Origin: Neolewinella aurantiaca
GTDB lineage: Bacteria > Bacteroidota > Bacteroidia > Chitinophagales > Saprospiraceae
Direction: 5' to 3'
DNA: 64,000 nucleotides
NCBI RefSeq assembly: GCF_008014675.1
Contig: NZ_VOXD01000021.1
Location: forward strand, 1 to 64,000
Part shown: one piece after another, positions 32,500 through 40,740 of the stretch
Position numbering within the stretch: the first letter of the stretch is position 1
How the letters are laid out: the number at the start of each line of letters is the position of its first letter
Notes under the pieces: model-generated
Databases searched by the model: none
Told to the model about the DNA's origin: nothing
The model's input: only the letters and a program-made list of their open reading frames with translations
Position numbers and translations under genes: made by a program

Positions 32500-32614
32500 A
32501 GGGCAAACGCATCGTATTGTTCATCACACCTCCGATGCAGGGTGTTCAGAATATTTGACACTGCCATTAGCTGTTTAAGATTAAGCAACTTTTTGTTTTG
32601 ATGCGTTTGCCCTA
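32500..32614. repeat. 14-bp perfect inverted repeat enclosing 87 bp
   Basis: AGGGCAAACGCATC (32500-32513) and GATGCGTTTGCCCT (32601-32614). The 115-bp unit has no coding content and lies just upstream of the phosphatase promoter. It is the size and shape of a small non-autonomous element, but I see no clear target-site duplication. Confidence 0.65.
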
Positions 32615-32656
32615 TACCCTGAAAAGTTATGTACCCGACATAAACTGAACGTTAAC

Positions 32657-32664
32657 TATTTTTG
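32657..32664 (+). promoter_or_regulatory. -7 box (TATTTTTG) for the phosphatase lipoprotein gene
   Basis: A perfect TAnnTTTG match six bases before the ATG at 32671, implying an mRNA with almost no leader. Confidence 0.45.
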
Positions 32665-32670
32665 CGACCT

Positions 32671-33201
32671 ATGCTACAACGTTTGACGCTACTACTACTA
32701 ACCGTTACATTCCTGTTTCTCTCTTCCTGTACTTCGGCCCGCAAGGCAGCCCAGGAGCAATTCGGTGATGAGAAGGTCACGACCTTTTACCTGGTTCGCC
32801 ACGCAGAAAAAGACTTCGGTGACGATCCGATTCTGACCCCACAGGGAACGGAACGCGCTGAGCGCCTTAAGGAAATCATGAAAAACGTAGACCTGGCAGC
32901 TGTGTACAGCACGGATACGAAAAGAACCCAGCTCACAGCCAAGCCAACGGCAGATGACCACGGCCTCAAGATAGTTTCCTACCGTCCTACCCTGCTCAAG
33001 GAACTGTCAGAAAAGCTCAGATCGCTCTACCGGGGTAAGGTCGTGCTGATTGTTGGCCACAGCAACACGACGCCGGCCATGACGAATTACCTTACGGACT
33101 CTAACGTACACCCGCGCTTCAGCGAACTGGATTACACTAACTTTTACCTGGTTACGCTGCCGAGAATCGGAGCACCCGACGTGCAGAAACTCCGTTATTA
33201 A
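32671..33201 (+). CDS. Histidine phosphatase family lipoprotein
   Basis: A 176-residue lipoprotein (signal MLQRLTLLLLTVTFLFLSSC) with a phosphoglycerate-mutase-like fold. The catalytic RHG-type motif reads VRHAEKD, with conserved Arg in YSTDTKRTQLTA and the second His in VLIVGHSNTTP. RHA instead of RHG is common in this Bacteroidota subgroup. It is probably a periplasmic phosphatase of unknown substrate. ATG 32671 is preferred to the in-frame TTG at 32662, which lies inside the promoter box. Confidence 0.88.
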   Translation: MLQRLTLLLLTVTFLFLSSCTSARKAAQEQFGDEKVTTFYLVRHAEKDFGDDPILTPQGTERAERLKEIMKNVDLAAVYSTDTKRTQLTAKPTADDHGLKIVSYRPTLLKELSEKLRSLYRGKVVLIVGHSNTTPAMTNYLTDSNVHPRFSELDYTNFYLVTLPRIGAPDVQKLRY

Positions 33202-33267
33202 AGACAAAGGTTTGGGTAGGGCCCAACGACCGGAGTATTCCGTGAGCACCTTGCTTTCATCCATTTT

Positions 33268-33289
33268 TTGCATCCTGCGGCCGCGCCCC
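33268..33289 (-). repeat. Dispersed element copy at the start of the DUF819 gene
   Basis: TTGCATCCTGCGGCCGCGCC, the minus form with two extra bases (TTGCA, TC, CTGCG...). It encodes MHPAAAP and supplies the TTG start. Confidence 0.65.
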
Positions 33290-34458
33290 GAAACAACACT
33301 CAGTTCGTTCGGGTCGCCGCTGCCACTTACCTTGGCGGCATGATTGCATCGATCGTTCTCTGTATCGCGTTTCCTTTTTTTGCCCGCTTTGCCGACCGTA
33401 AAGGTCTGTTTCCCGCATGGCTGAGTTCTATTATCGCTTGTTACCTGGTCGGGATCCTGGTCAGTAACCTTCGGCTCTGGGAAGTCGATAACGAGCTGAT
33501 GGAATCGGTAGCCGGAGCCAGTATGCTGATCGGTTTACCACTCCTGCTCTTTGCGGTCAGGATACGGGAAAGCCTTAAGTATGCGGGTCAGATGCTTTTC
33601 GGTTTCGTACTCTGCTGCCTTGCAGGATTACTCTGCACCGGCGTCGTTGGCTACCTGATGAGTGGCCAGATCGAGGATTCCTGGAAAATTGCCGGCATGC
33701 TCGTTGGGCTTTATACCGGCGGAACACCTAACGTACAGGCGATTGGCCTGGCGCTCGACGCTCCATCGGAATACCTGGTTCTGGTTCAGGCCGCAGACGT
33801 GCTGCTGGGTGGCAGCTATCTGTTGGGACTGGTAACCTTCTTACCCGCAGTTTTTGCGCGGTTTTACCGCGCTTCAGAAACAACAAGCCACGAAACACCG
33901 ACGGAGGAAGAGGACCAGATCGGGTTGCCCCGACAACTGGTACAACTCGGCACCGCACTGGGAGTGACCGCGGCTAGTGTGGGTGTAACTTACCTGCTGA
34001 CCGGAGGAATGAAAGACCTCACCGTATTGATACTGGTGCTCACTACCCTGTCGTTGGTTGTTGCCACCAGCCCCCTATCCGACCGGATCGGGAACAGTTA
34101 CCCCCTTGGCGAGTACTTTATTCTGGTCTTTTGTGTGGCCCTCGGCCTGATGGCCGATTTCAGAGCGCTGGCTGCGGACGGGATGGACCTGCTTTACTTT
34201 TCGGCCCTTGCGCTTGTTTCCACCACGCTTCTGCACCTGCTTCTGTGCAAGCTGTTCGACGTTGACCGCGACACGATGATCCTTAGCTACGTTGCGGGCT
34301 TCTACGGTCCTGTTTTTGTGGTTCAGGTAGCGGCGGCACTACGGAACAAGCGGCTCCTTGCTGCTGGTATTGCTGTCTCGCTTTTTGGCTTTGGGATCGG
34401 TAATTACCTCGGGATTGGCCTTGCTTACCTTATTGACTACCTTACGGCTCTTAGCTAA
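33268..34458 (+). CDS. DUF819 family membrane protein
   Basis: A 396-residue integral membrane protein with ~11 hydrophobic segments. The DUF819 core appears as LVGLYTGGTPNVQAIGLALDAPSEYLVLVQAADVLLGGSYLLGL and its C-terminal mirror ILSYVAGFYGPVFVVQVAAALRNKRLLAAGI, with ending FGIGNYLGIGLAYLI. It is probably a transporter of unknown substrate. The only usable start is TTG (33268), because an in-frame stop lies at 33217 and the next ATG (33340) is inside the first helix. That TTG is the first codon of a dispersed-element copy. The 3' end overlaps the converging AI-2E gene by 120 bp. Confidence 0.82.
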   Translation: MHPAAAPRNNTQFVRVAAATYLGGMIASIVLCIAFPFFARFADRKGLFPAWLSSIIACYLVGILVSNLRLWEVDNELMESVAGASMLIGLPLLLFAVRIRESLKYAGQMLFGFVLCCLAGLLCTGVVGYLMSGQIEDSWKIAGMLVGLYTGGTPNVQAIGLALDAPSEYLVLVQAADVLLGGSYLLGLVTFLPAVFARFYRASETTSHETPTEEEDQIGLPRQLVQLGTALGVTAASVGVTYLLTGGMKDLTVLILVLTTLSLVVATSPLSDRIGNSYPLGEYFILVFCVALGLMADFRALAADGMDLLYFSALALVSTTLLHLLLCKLFDVDRDTMILSYVAGFYGPVFVVQVAAALRNKRLLAAGIAVSLFGFGIGNYLGIGLAYLIDYLTALS

Positions 34459-35601
34459 CCGGGGCTGGGTAAGGATGTAATTTTTCTTATTGAACAGACT
34501 TGTTACCCGATACTCTGGCTTGTGGAACTCTGTAAGAAAGATATCGGAATGATCGTACAAGTCGTCGCTGAGCAGCAGCGCGATTGGCTTCAGGGGCTTG
34601 ATATGGTCAAGGATGATGCGTAGCATCGCCAGAAGCGGAATGGCCAGAACGAGGCCCGCAAGCCCCCAAAAGGCCGCGCCAAGGATAAGGGCAATGATCG
34701 CCGCCAAGGCGTTAATCTTGACGCTGTTTCCTACGATTTTGGGTGTAATCATGTTCCCCTCTACAAACTGAACGGAAGTGTACAGAACCACTACCGCAGC
34801 GGGTTGCCAGAGCGTGGTGGTGGTTGCAATCGCATAAAGCAAAGGGAGCAGCCCCCCCAGAGTAGTCCCTACATAAGGGATAATGGCGAGCAACGCGCCG
34901 AGAAAACCCCAGACCAAAGGATATTGAATACCGATTATCCATAAGCCGAGGCTGTTGAGTACCCCCAGCACGAGCATCACAATCAGCATTCCGCTCAGGT
35001 AATCAGTGGCGACGTGCTGAATTTCCTTAATGGTGTGTTCTCCCTCCGCCTGGGAAGCATCCCCGAACTGACCAATGAGGAAGTTCTTGAAAGCAGAACG
35101 GTACAGCAGAAAAAAGAAAGTATAAAGAATTGTGAGCAGAAAGTTACCGATCACGTAGCCCGAAGCCGTAAGCCCCGAAGTCAGAATCGGGAAGGGCTCC
35201 AGAACTGAGTTCATGAAGTTTTCGTCGAAATAGCGGGTAGTTTCACGTGAGGTCATTCCGAACCAGGCTCCGCATCTGTTCAGCACCTCAGTAATAGTAT
35301 CCTGCAGGTTCAGCACGATGTTGTCAGCTTCATTAACAACGGCGCTTACCCGGATAAAGAAAAAAGAAAAGATACTGCCGATCAGCAAGCCAACGATCAG
35401 TAACGTAAGGAGGATCGCCAATACCCGGCTGCGGACTACATCTTCAATACGATCGCAGACAGGCTTCAGCATAAAAGCAAACAAAACACCAAAAGTGATA
35501 GGCACAAAAAAACCACTGCCTATGTACAACACGTAAAGCGCTATACACAGGCAGATTAAGGCGTAGGCCAGCTTTTGAATACTGAATTGGACGTTACTCA
35601 T
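34339..35601 (-). CDS. AI-2E family transporter-like membrane protein
   Basis: A 420-residue membrane protein with about eight transmembrane helices. The family hallmarks are LYIGSGFFVPITFGVLFAFMLKPVCDRIE and the central region YPLVWGFLGALLAIIPYVGTTLGGLLPLLYAI with VQFVEGNMITPKIVGNSVKINALAAIIALILGAAFWG. Members export small molecules or act as Na+/H+ antiporters; the substrate is unknown. The last ~40 residues are Lys/Ser rich and are encoded opposite the end of the DUF819 gene. It begins three bases after the DUF4199 stop, so the two form an operon. Confidence 0.9.
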   Translation of the reverse strand: MSNVQFSIQKLAYALICLCIALYVLYIGSGFFVPITFGVLFAFMLKPVCDRIEDVVRSRVLAILLTLLIVGLLIGSIFSFFFIRVSAVVNEADNIVLNLQDTITEVLNRCGAWFGMTSRETTRYFDENFMNSVLEPFPILTSGLTASGYVIGNFLLTILYTFFFLLYRSAFKNFLIGQFGDASQAEGEHTIKEIQHVATDYLSGMLIVMLVLGVLNSLGLWIIGIQYPLVWGFLGALLAIIPYVGTTLGGLLPLLYAIATTTTLWQPAAVVVLYTSVQFVEGNMITPKIVGNSVKINALAAIIALILGAAFWGLAGLVLAIPLLAMLRIILDHIKPLKPIALLLSDDLYDHSDIFLTEFHKPEYRVTSLFNKKNYILTQPRLAKSRKVVNKVSKANPEVITDPKAKKRDSNTSSKEPLVP

Positions 35602-35604
35602 ATA

Positions 35605-36120
35605 TTAATCTTCTGGAGATCCTTTATCCTTCAAGCCTTGCAGAATCACGAAGCCGATGATCATGACGAAAACAACAGTCTCAAAGATAAGCAGACCACT
35701 GTTTATCGTTGCGCTGAGAAAGTCTGCCCCTTCGTTCATAAACTGCTCAAAAGAAGAGGAAGTTGCAAGGTAGAAGATAAGGTTCGCCAGCCCGATCGTT
35801 GCGGCGGTCCATACTGCTATGTAACACAGGAGTATCAGTCCGCCCTTAAAGATATGCCCTTTGGGCATCGTTCTTGCAAAAGACCTGAGCGCCAGGTAAA
35901 GCACAGGGATGATAAGGAGGTGCTTGGAGAACCTGATCCCCAGCGGGACGCTGAGTTGGTCACCGCCGTTGCCTCCGTAAATCATGTTTATCACGATCAG
36001 GAAAGCGGAGGTGATGAGACCAAGGACAATACCGTAGTTGCGGCTGGCCGATGCAGTGTCAAAACTGCTCAGTACGTCATTATGTAATTTAGGTGGGTTT
36101 GTTTTGCTAGTGGTAATCAT
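35605..36120 (-). CDS. DUF4199-like membrane protein
   Basis: A 171-residue protein with four hydrophobic segments and a polar N-terminus. It matches the general DUF4199 plan of Bacteroidota (NYGIVLGLITSAFLIVINMIYG, then a large C-terminal membrane helix VVFVMIIGFVIL). The function is unknown. It is tightly coupled to the AI-2E gene, which starts three bases on. Confidence 0.65.
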   Translation of the reverse strand: MITTSKTNPPKLHNDVLSSFDTASASRNYGIVLGLITSAFLIVINMIYGGNGGDQLSVPLGIRFSKHLLIIPVLYLALRSFARTMPKGHIFKGGLILLCYIAVWTAATIGLANLIFYLATSSSFEQFMNEGADFLSATINSGLLIFETVVFVMIIGFVILQGLKDKGSPED

Positions 36121-36201
36121 TGTAGTTCATTTTGGTTAATTAGAAAGTTATCCGGACCGAAGTCTTTTCGTAGGCCTGCTCATTTGCCGAAGGCTGATGC
36201 C

Positions 36202-36894
36202 CTAACCTACGTAGCGGGCCCGCAAGCGTTCGAGCTCGCGGACTTTGCTTTCCAGCTCCTGGGCTCGCTTCGCTTTTTCTTCAGCGGTTTCAAGATCGCT
36301 GCCGACTTCATTTCTCATCTTCTCGATTTTTTCCTGGTACTTTTCGATTTTCGATTCGTACTTCTCGATCTTAGACCGGGCCTTCTCTGCATCCTTACTT
36401 GCGTCAGAACTATCGTCCCGGATATCGTCTAAGTCTTCTCGCGCTTTCTCGAGTTTCTCGTCGAAGTATTGGGTATAGAAGAAAGTGCGGAACTCGAGCA
36501 TAATGGCACGGGCGGCTTCGTACTGTTTAGGGTGAGCCTCTTCGGTCACTACATCGTTGGCGGTATAAGCGATTGCGAAACTGACTCTGGCAGATTCCGT
36601 TGTACCTCCGAATTTGGCGTAAAGGTCAGCGTTCTTCTGGCTGATGATCGGTACGACTGCCTGTTCTGCCTCATAGGAGATAGAACTGCGGTTTTTATTC
36701 AATTTGTCGAAATCGACGTCGTAACGGTCTTTCCAGAAGTCTTCCCAGACATCGGCGACTTCTTCGTAGTCAGCGTCGAGGTCCATTGATAAGGAAGACA
36801 TAGATGTTTTATCGAATTCGGTAATGCCCGATTTTACCTGGGCGTTAAGCATGAAGCCATATGCCGTAAAAAGGAGGATGAATAGATATTTCAT
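36202..36894 (-). CDS. Secreted coiled-coil protein, unknown function
   Basis: A 230-residue exported protein (signal MKYLFILLFTAYGFMLNA). The N-terminal ~130 residues are mixed. The rest is a highly charged coiled coil (EKLEKAREDLDDIRDD, KYESKIEKYQEKIEKMRNEV, RAQELESKVRELERLRARYVG). I do not recognise the globular part. ATG 36894 is used rather than the frame start 36951, because the signal begins there. It lies downstream of a small coiled-coil lipoprotein gene from which a terminator separates it. Confidence 0.7.
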   Translation of the reverse strand: MKYLFILLFTAYGFMLNAQVKSGITEFDKTSMSSLSMDLDADYEEVADVWEDFWKDRYDVDFDKLNKNRSSISYEAEQAVVPIISQKNADLYAKFGGTTESARVSFAIAYTANDVVTEEAHPKQYEAARAIMLEFRTFFYTQYFDEKLEKAREDLDDIRDDSSDASKDAEKARSKIEKYESKIEKYQEKIEKMRNEVGSDLETAEEKAKRAQELESKVRELERLRARYVG

Positions 36895-36919
36895 AGTAGA
36901 TATATAGTTTTCTTTAAAT

Positions 36920-36956
36920 AAAAATGCCCGGTGAGTGTTGTTCACAATCACCGGGC
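36920..36956 (-). terminator. Terminator of the coiled-coil lipoprotein gene
   Basis: GCCCGGTGA (36926-36934) and TCACCGGGC (36948-36956) form a perfect 9-bp stem. In the minus direction ATTTTTATTT follows. Confidence 0.75.
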
Positions 36957-37006
36957 TAGCTTATAATTACTTGTCTGGTGGTTTAAAGCCACAAGAGATT
37001 TACCTT

Positions 37007-37471
37007 TTAGTCAAGGTCTCCTTCTGGATCGGTGGCGCGTTCCACATCTTTGAGGAACTGCTTGGACTCGTTGGTGAAGTCTTTCCAGCCTTTCTTGACG
37101 TCGCCTTTGAAGTTCTTCCAGCCAGACTCCATGTTGTCGCCAACCCGGTTCATGCGATCGTCGAGATCATTGCTGTAGGACTCCAGCTCTTCCCATTCTT
37201 TCTTGAGCTCTTCCTTGGCATCATCCGATGCAGTTTCCATTTCGGCCTCGATGGCTTCCATACGTGCATCGATGTTCATACGGGCTTCTCTGAATTCGCG
37301 GTCGAGCTCATTGCTCTCGTCTTTGATTTCAGCGCCCATTTCGGACATGGCGTTTTGTGTTTCGTTTACCATTTCATCCGTTGCACGGTCGGCGTCAGAA
37401 TTTTCAGCACAGCTGTAAAAAGCACCTGCAATGGCAAAAAGAAGGGTGAGGGTGAGAATGCGGATTTTCAT
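37007..37471 (-). CDS. Coiled-coil lipoprotein
   Basis: A 154-residue lipoprotein (signal ending AGAFYSC), then an almost entirely helical acidic/amphipathic chain (ESNELDREFREARMNIDARMEAIEAEME, GWKNFKGDVKKGWKDFTNE) reminiscent of apolipoprotein-like or Lpp-type envelope helices. The repeated GWKxFKGDVKKGWKDF pattern suggests membrane- or wall-adjacent binding. The function is unknown. Confidence 0.75.
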   Translation of the reverse strand: MKIRILTLTLLFAIAGAFYSCAENSDADRATDEMVNETQNAMSEMGAEIKDESNELDREFREARMNIDARMEAIEAEMETASDDAKEELKKEWEELESYSNDLDDRMNRVGDNMESGWKNFKGDVKKGWKDFTNESKQFLKDVERATDPEGDLD

Positions 37472-37550
37472 AATAAAATGTTTTTTTTTGGTTAAAAAGG
37501 ACGTTAGTCCGATAAGGTGTGATAGTCTACCGAAGGTTACAATCCCTCGT

Positions 37551-38537
37551 CTATTTATTAGAACGGGAAGCGTTTATTGCGTGTTCGCTTCCGTTGGATT
37601 TTGAAGATTTTTTTTGGATATTTTTTTCATTAATGCCTTTCAACATCCCGGAGAGTTTTTCACCTCCCTTAATACCGAAGTCGAGTGTACGGATCGGGAA
37701 CGGAATCATGATATCGTTGTCGTTATAAGCGGTCATAATGGCCATGATCGCATCACTCTGGGCGGCCAGGAAATCAGCCTGTCCGGTTTTACGCTGATCG
37801 AGCCAAAACCGCAGGGTATAGTTGACCGAACTACCGCCGAACTCGTTGAAGAACAGCTGTACATCTTTAGCCTCGTCGTGCGCTACGTTGTCTTTGATGG
37901 CTTTTATGGTTACATCTTTTACCTTGGCGAGGTCGTCACCGTAGCTTACACCACAGGCGATATCCACCCTTCTTTTTTTCAACAAGTCGTAATTCTTAAG
38001 GGGGCTTTGAGCGACAATTTTGTTCGGAATCATCACTTCCTGCCCTTGTAGGGTTTCCAGTGCTGTGTGGCGAAGGGTTATCTCTCTGACCTTACCGAGA
38101 TGGCCGTCTACTTCGATGAGGTCACCAACACGAAATAAAGAACGGACGGTAAGGATGACACCGCTGAAGAAGTTCAGGATCGGGTCCTGGAAGGCCAAAC
38201 CAACGGCAAGTCCTACCACCCCCGCACCGGCAACGATTTTGTTTACTGCGCCATCCAGCTGCAGTACCGAAAGGACCAGTAAGCCAAACATCGCAACCAC
38301 CAGAATAGTGAGCAAGGTGCTGATCAGGTTAGCAATTTTGCCGTCCCGCACCAGTTTCCGGCTCAGTTTATCGAAGTATTTCTTCAGAAACCGGGTGACC
38401 ACCCAACCGATCAATGCGATGATGATCGCCAGCAGCATATTAGGAAGAAGCTTGAGGAAGCTCGTCCACCAACTCTTGATCTCAAGAAAAAGTGGATCAA
38501 GGTCAAAAGTAATTCCGAAGATTTCAAATAATAACAT
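37551..38537 (-). CDS. Small-conductance mechanosensitive channel (MscS family)
   Basis: A ~328-residue channel opened by membrane tension. Three membrane helices are followed by the pore-lining TM3 (NKIVAGAGVVGLAVGLAFQDPILNFFSGVIL) and the MscS beta domain (FRVGDLIEVDGHLGKVREITLRHTALETLQGQEVMIPN), with a C-terminal alpha/beta domain (VSYGDDLAKVKDVTIKAI). The frame starts at 38579; I choose the ATG at 38537 as the more typical N-terminus, but the longer form is possible. The C-tail is Lys/Ser rich. Confidence 0.92.
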   Translation of the reverse strand: MLLFEIFGITFDLDPLFLEIKSWWTSFLKLLPNMLLAIIIALIGWVVTRFLKKYFDKLSRKLVRDGKIANLISTLLTILVVAMFGLLVLSVLQLDGAVNKIVAGAGVVGLAVGLAFQDPILNFFSGVILTVRSLFRVGDLIEVDGHLGKVREITLRHTALETLQGQEVMIPNKIVAQSPLKNYDLLKKRRVDIACGVSYGDDLAKVKDVTIKAIKDNVAHDEAKDVQLFFNEFGGSSVNYTLRFWLDQRKTGQADFLAAQSDAIMAIMTAYNDNDIMIPFPIRTLDFGIKGGEKLSGMLKGINEKNIQKKSSKSNGSEHAINASRSNK

Positions 38538-38653
38538 ACTTAGCAGGAGTGGTTTGGTAATAAAACCGCCAGCGATCATGTGGTGTTCGTTTGCAGGAGA
38601 AAGCGGAAAGCCCCTTGTACCGCTAAAACCCTACGTTCGGATCATCCGCAAAC

Positions 38654-38661
38654 TACCTTCG
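38654..38661 (+). promoter_or_regulatory. -7 box (TACCTTCG) for the pseudouridine synthase gene
   Basis: A near-consensus -7 octamer whose last base is only five bases from the ATG (38666). The transcript would be essentially leaderless. Confidence 0.4.
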
Positions 38662-38665
38662 CCAT

Positions 38666-39268
38666 ATGCCATGTTACTACCTTATCAACAAGCCCTACGG
38701 GATGCTCAGCCAGTTCACCCGCGAAGCGCCCGGGCACCGGGTGCTTGGTGATCTGTTCCCGTTTCCGAAGGATGTTTACCCCGTCGGCCGTCTTGATCGT
38801 GACAGCGAGGGGCTGCTTATACTTACCAACGACCGTAAGCTGAACGAAGCCCTGCTGCACCCTAAAAACAAACATGGTCGTACTTACTGGGCGAGAGTAG
38901 AAGGCGTGCCTGATCCCGAAAAGCTACGGGAACTGGAGCGCGGCGTCACCATCAGGGCTAAGGGGAAAACCCACCAGTGCGCTCCTTTACGAACCCGGAT
39001 ACTCAGCGATGAAGAAACCGAAAACCTGCCCGAACGGGTTCCGCCGGTGCGTTACCGCAAAAGCGTACCCGATGCCTGGCTCGAACTGACGCTGACGGAA
39101 GGGAAAAACCGGCAAGTTCGCAAAATGTGTGCAGCCGTCGGCCTGCCGGTACTGCGCCTGATCCGGGTCGGAATCGAGTCGCTCAGCCTCAGCGAACTTG
39201 CCGGAGAAACCGTAAAAGAGGTGGATTCTGGCTGGTTGATGCCAAAAATTGGCCTCAAAACTCCTTGA
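38666..39268 (+). CDS. Pseudouridine synthase, RluE/RsuA type (no S4 domain)
   Basis: A 200-residue synthase isomerising a uridine in rRNA. The catalytic segment VGRLDRDSEGLLILTND contains the nucleophilic Asp. Supporting motifs are YYLINKPYGMLSQFT, KTYWARVEG-like GRTYWARVEGVP, and LTLTEGKNRQVRKMCAAVGLPVLRLIRVGI. The absence of an S4 domain and the size fit RluE (23S U2457), but the exact target is not certain. It is divergent from mscS. Confidence 0.93.
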   Translation: MPCYYLINKPYGMLSQFTREAPGHRVLGDLFPFPKDVYPVGRLDRDSEGLLILTNDRKLNEALLHPKNKHGRTYWARVEGVPDPEKLRELERGVTIRAKGKTHQCAPLRTRILSDEETENLPERVPPVRYRKSVPDAWLELTLTEGKNRQVRKMCAAVGLPVLRLIRVGIESLSLSELAGETVKEVDSGWLMPKIGLKTP

Positions 39269-39372
39269 TTTTGAACTACCGGGAGAAAAAAATTATTACC
39301 TTGCCCGTAGAGCTGATGAAGGAAATCTCCTCATTCACCAACTCCAAATCGTTGCATAAGTAAGTTAACTAC

Positions 39373-39591
39373 ATGGACATTTTACGCAATAAGGTAGAAC
39401 GCGTCGCCTTCGGGGTGTGCGCCTGGATGGCTGACCGTATGGGCATTCAGCGCAGGCGCGTTCGCATGTATTTCATCTACCTTTCCTGCCTTTCCCTTGG
39501 GTCATCGGTCCTGTTTTACCTCTTCGCAGCCTTCTGGCTCAACGTCCGTGAATATATGCGGGAAGGAAAACGAAGATTGATCCGGCCGTAA
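39373..39591 (+). CDS. PspC-domain membrane protein
   Basis: A 72-residue protein made of one PspC domain: FGVCAWMADRMGIQRRRVRMYFIYLSCLSLGSSVLFYLFAAFWLN. Two membrane helices follow a basic amphipathic N-terminus. PspC proteins take part in envelope-stress sensing; there are no other psp genes here. It could be cotranscribed with the upstream pseudouridine synthase gene (105-bp gap). Confidence 0.85.
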   Translation: MDILRNKVERVAFGVCAWMADRMGIQRRRVRMYFIYLSCLSLGSSVLFYLFAAFWLNVREYMREGKRRLIRP

Positions 39592-39637
39592 TTGCGACAA
39601 TAAGCAGTAGTTACTGGCTCAATAATCTGATTCAGGC

Positions 39638-39656
39638 GGCGCTGACGCAGGTGCAA
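39638..39656 (+). repeat. Dispersed element copy, intergenic
   Basis: GGCGCTGACGCAGGTGCAA, an exact consensus match followed by TGGAGG, between pspC-like and Smr genes. Its upstream flank TTCAGGC is shared with the copy at 18683. Confidence 0.8.
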
Positions 39657-39714
39657 TGGAGGTTCATACAAAAGCAATGTGAATTAAAACAACCTCTTTA
39701 GTCCACCCGGGCTC

Positions 39715-39722
39715 TACCTTCG
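39715..39722 (+). promoter_or_regulatory. -7 box (TACCTTCG) for the DUF2027/Smr gene
   Basis: A near-consensus octamer ending four bases before the ATG (39727), another nearly leaderless arrangement. Confidence 0.4.
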
Positions 39723-39726
39723 CACC

Positions 39727-40740
39727 ATGAAGTTTACAATCGGACAAAAAGTGCGCATGAAGCGCACCGAGAATTACGGCGAGGTAACCAAGCTCTTACC
39801 CGGAGACCTGGTTCAGGTAAAACTGGACGGAGGCCTCGGCCATATACCTATCCCTACTGAAGCATTGGAACCCGCTGAAACCAGGGTCGTCCCGCCCCGG
39901 CACAGCCCCCCACCCCAGCAAAGAAGCAATGCTGAAGTCTCGGGTGGCAACGGCGTTCAAATTGCTTTCGATACCGTTTTGAGCAACGAAGCCATGCCCG
40001 TCGCCTACGAAGTCTATCTGCTCAACAGTACGCCCCATAAGATCATCTATGAGTGTAAGGTTCTCACCCATGCCGACCGCAGGTGGATCAAGGTAGGCCA
40101 GATGGAGCCCAACACCAAAAAACGCCTCGACCCCGTAGAGTACGGCTGGCTCAACGAAAAACTGAGCGTCGAACTCGATGTGCGCACCATCATACCCGGA
40201 GGAACCGGGCCACGGCATTTTCAAAAAGTAAGCATCAAAGGCAAACAATTTTTCAATAAGCTGACCGAGGTGCCCGAGCTTTACCGCGAAGCGCATCTCT
40301 ACGTTGTATTCCCGGAACTCAAAAAACCGACCACGGCACCTGCTGCCGAGCCCAAAGGCCCCACCCTTAAAGCACTGACCCGCGAAGTGATGGCCAAAAA
40401 TCCCCCTCCAAAACCTGCGGAGAAGCCAGGCCGGACCAATCTCCGGGCTAAGATGGATTTCGAAAACACCATCGATCTTCACCTCGAAGCGCTCGTCCGC
40501 GACCCTGGAGAAGTTCCGCGCGATCAGGTGCTCAGCACCCAGATTCGCCACTTCGAGAACTACCTGAGTATGGCACTTAAGCTCGGCGTCGACAATATTT
40601 TCGTCATCCACGGCGTCGGCGACGGCATTCTGAAACGGGAGGTACACAAGGTCCTGAGCAAAACCCGATACGTACGTAAGTTCAAGAACGAATACAACAA
40701 AAAATACGGGTACGGAGCAACCGAAGTCATCTTCGATTAA
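39727..40740 (+). CDS. DUF2027/Smr-domain protein
   Basis: A 337-residue cytoplasmic protein: an N-terminal SH3-like region (IGQKVRMKRTENYGEVTKLLPGDLVQVKLDGG), a DUF2027 beta domain (~75-210), a Pro/Ala linker, and a C-terminal Smr domain (~250-337). The Smr domain has the conserved DLHLEAL and HGVGDGILKREVHKVL motifs. Smr domains nick DNA or RNA, for example at collided ribosomes; the catalytic HGxG is intact. This Bacteroidota architecture lacks MutS2. Confidence 0.92.
   Translation: MKFTIGQKVRMKRTENYGEVTKLLPGDLVQVKLDGGLGHIPIPTEALEPAETRVVPPRHSPPPQQRSNAEVSGGNGVQIAFDTVLSNEAMPVAYEVYLLNSTPHKIIYECKVLTHADRRWIKVGQMEPNTKKRLDPVEYGWLNEKLSVELDVRTIIPGGTGPRHFQKVSIKGKQFFNKLTEVPELYREAHLYVVFPELKKPTTAPAAEPKGPTLKALTREVMAKNPPPKPAEKPGRTNLRAKMDFENTIDLHLEALVRDPGEVPRDQVLSTQIRHFENYLSMALKLGVDNIFVIHGVGDGILKREVHKVLSKTRYVRKFKNEYNKKYGYGATEVIFD

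Larger units (their letters stand above)
31150..32656. other. 1.5-kb gene-free region with direct and inverted repeats
   Basis: No ORF here looks real. The region contains a ~204-bp direct repeat (31413 and 32233) separated by ~616 bp, and a 14-bp inverted repeat (32500/32601). The intervening sequence resembles decayed DNA; short ORFs on both strands lack family features. It could be a mobile-element remnant. Confidence 0.6.

Noticed and set aside
33001-33340. Frameshift or pseudogene at the start of DUF819
   Set aside because: The rest of the gene is intact and the membrane helices start soon after the TTG; a non-ATG start explains it without damage.
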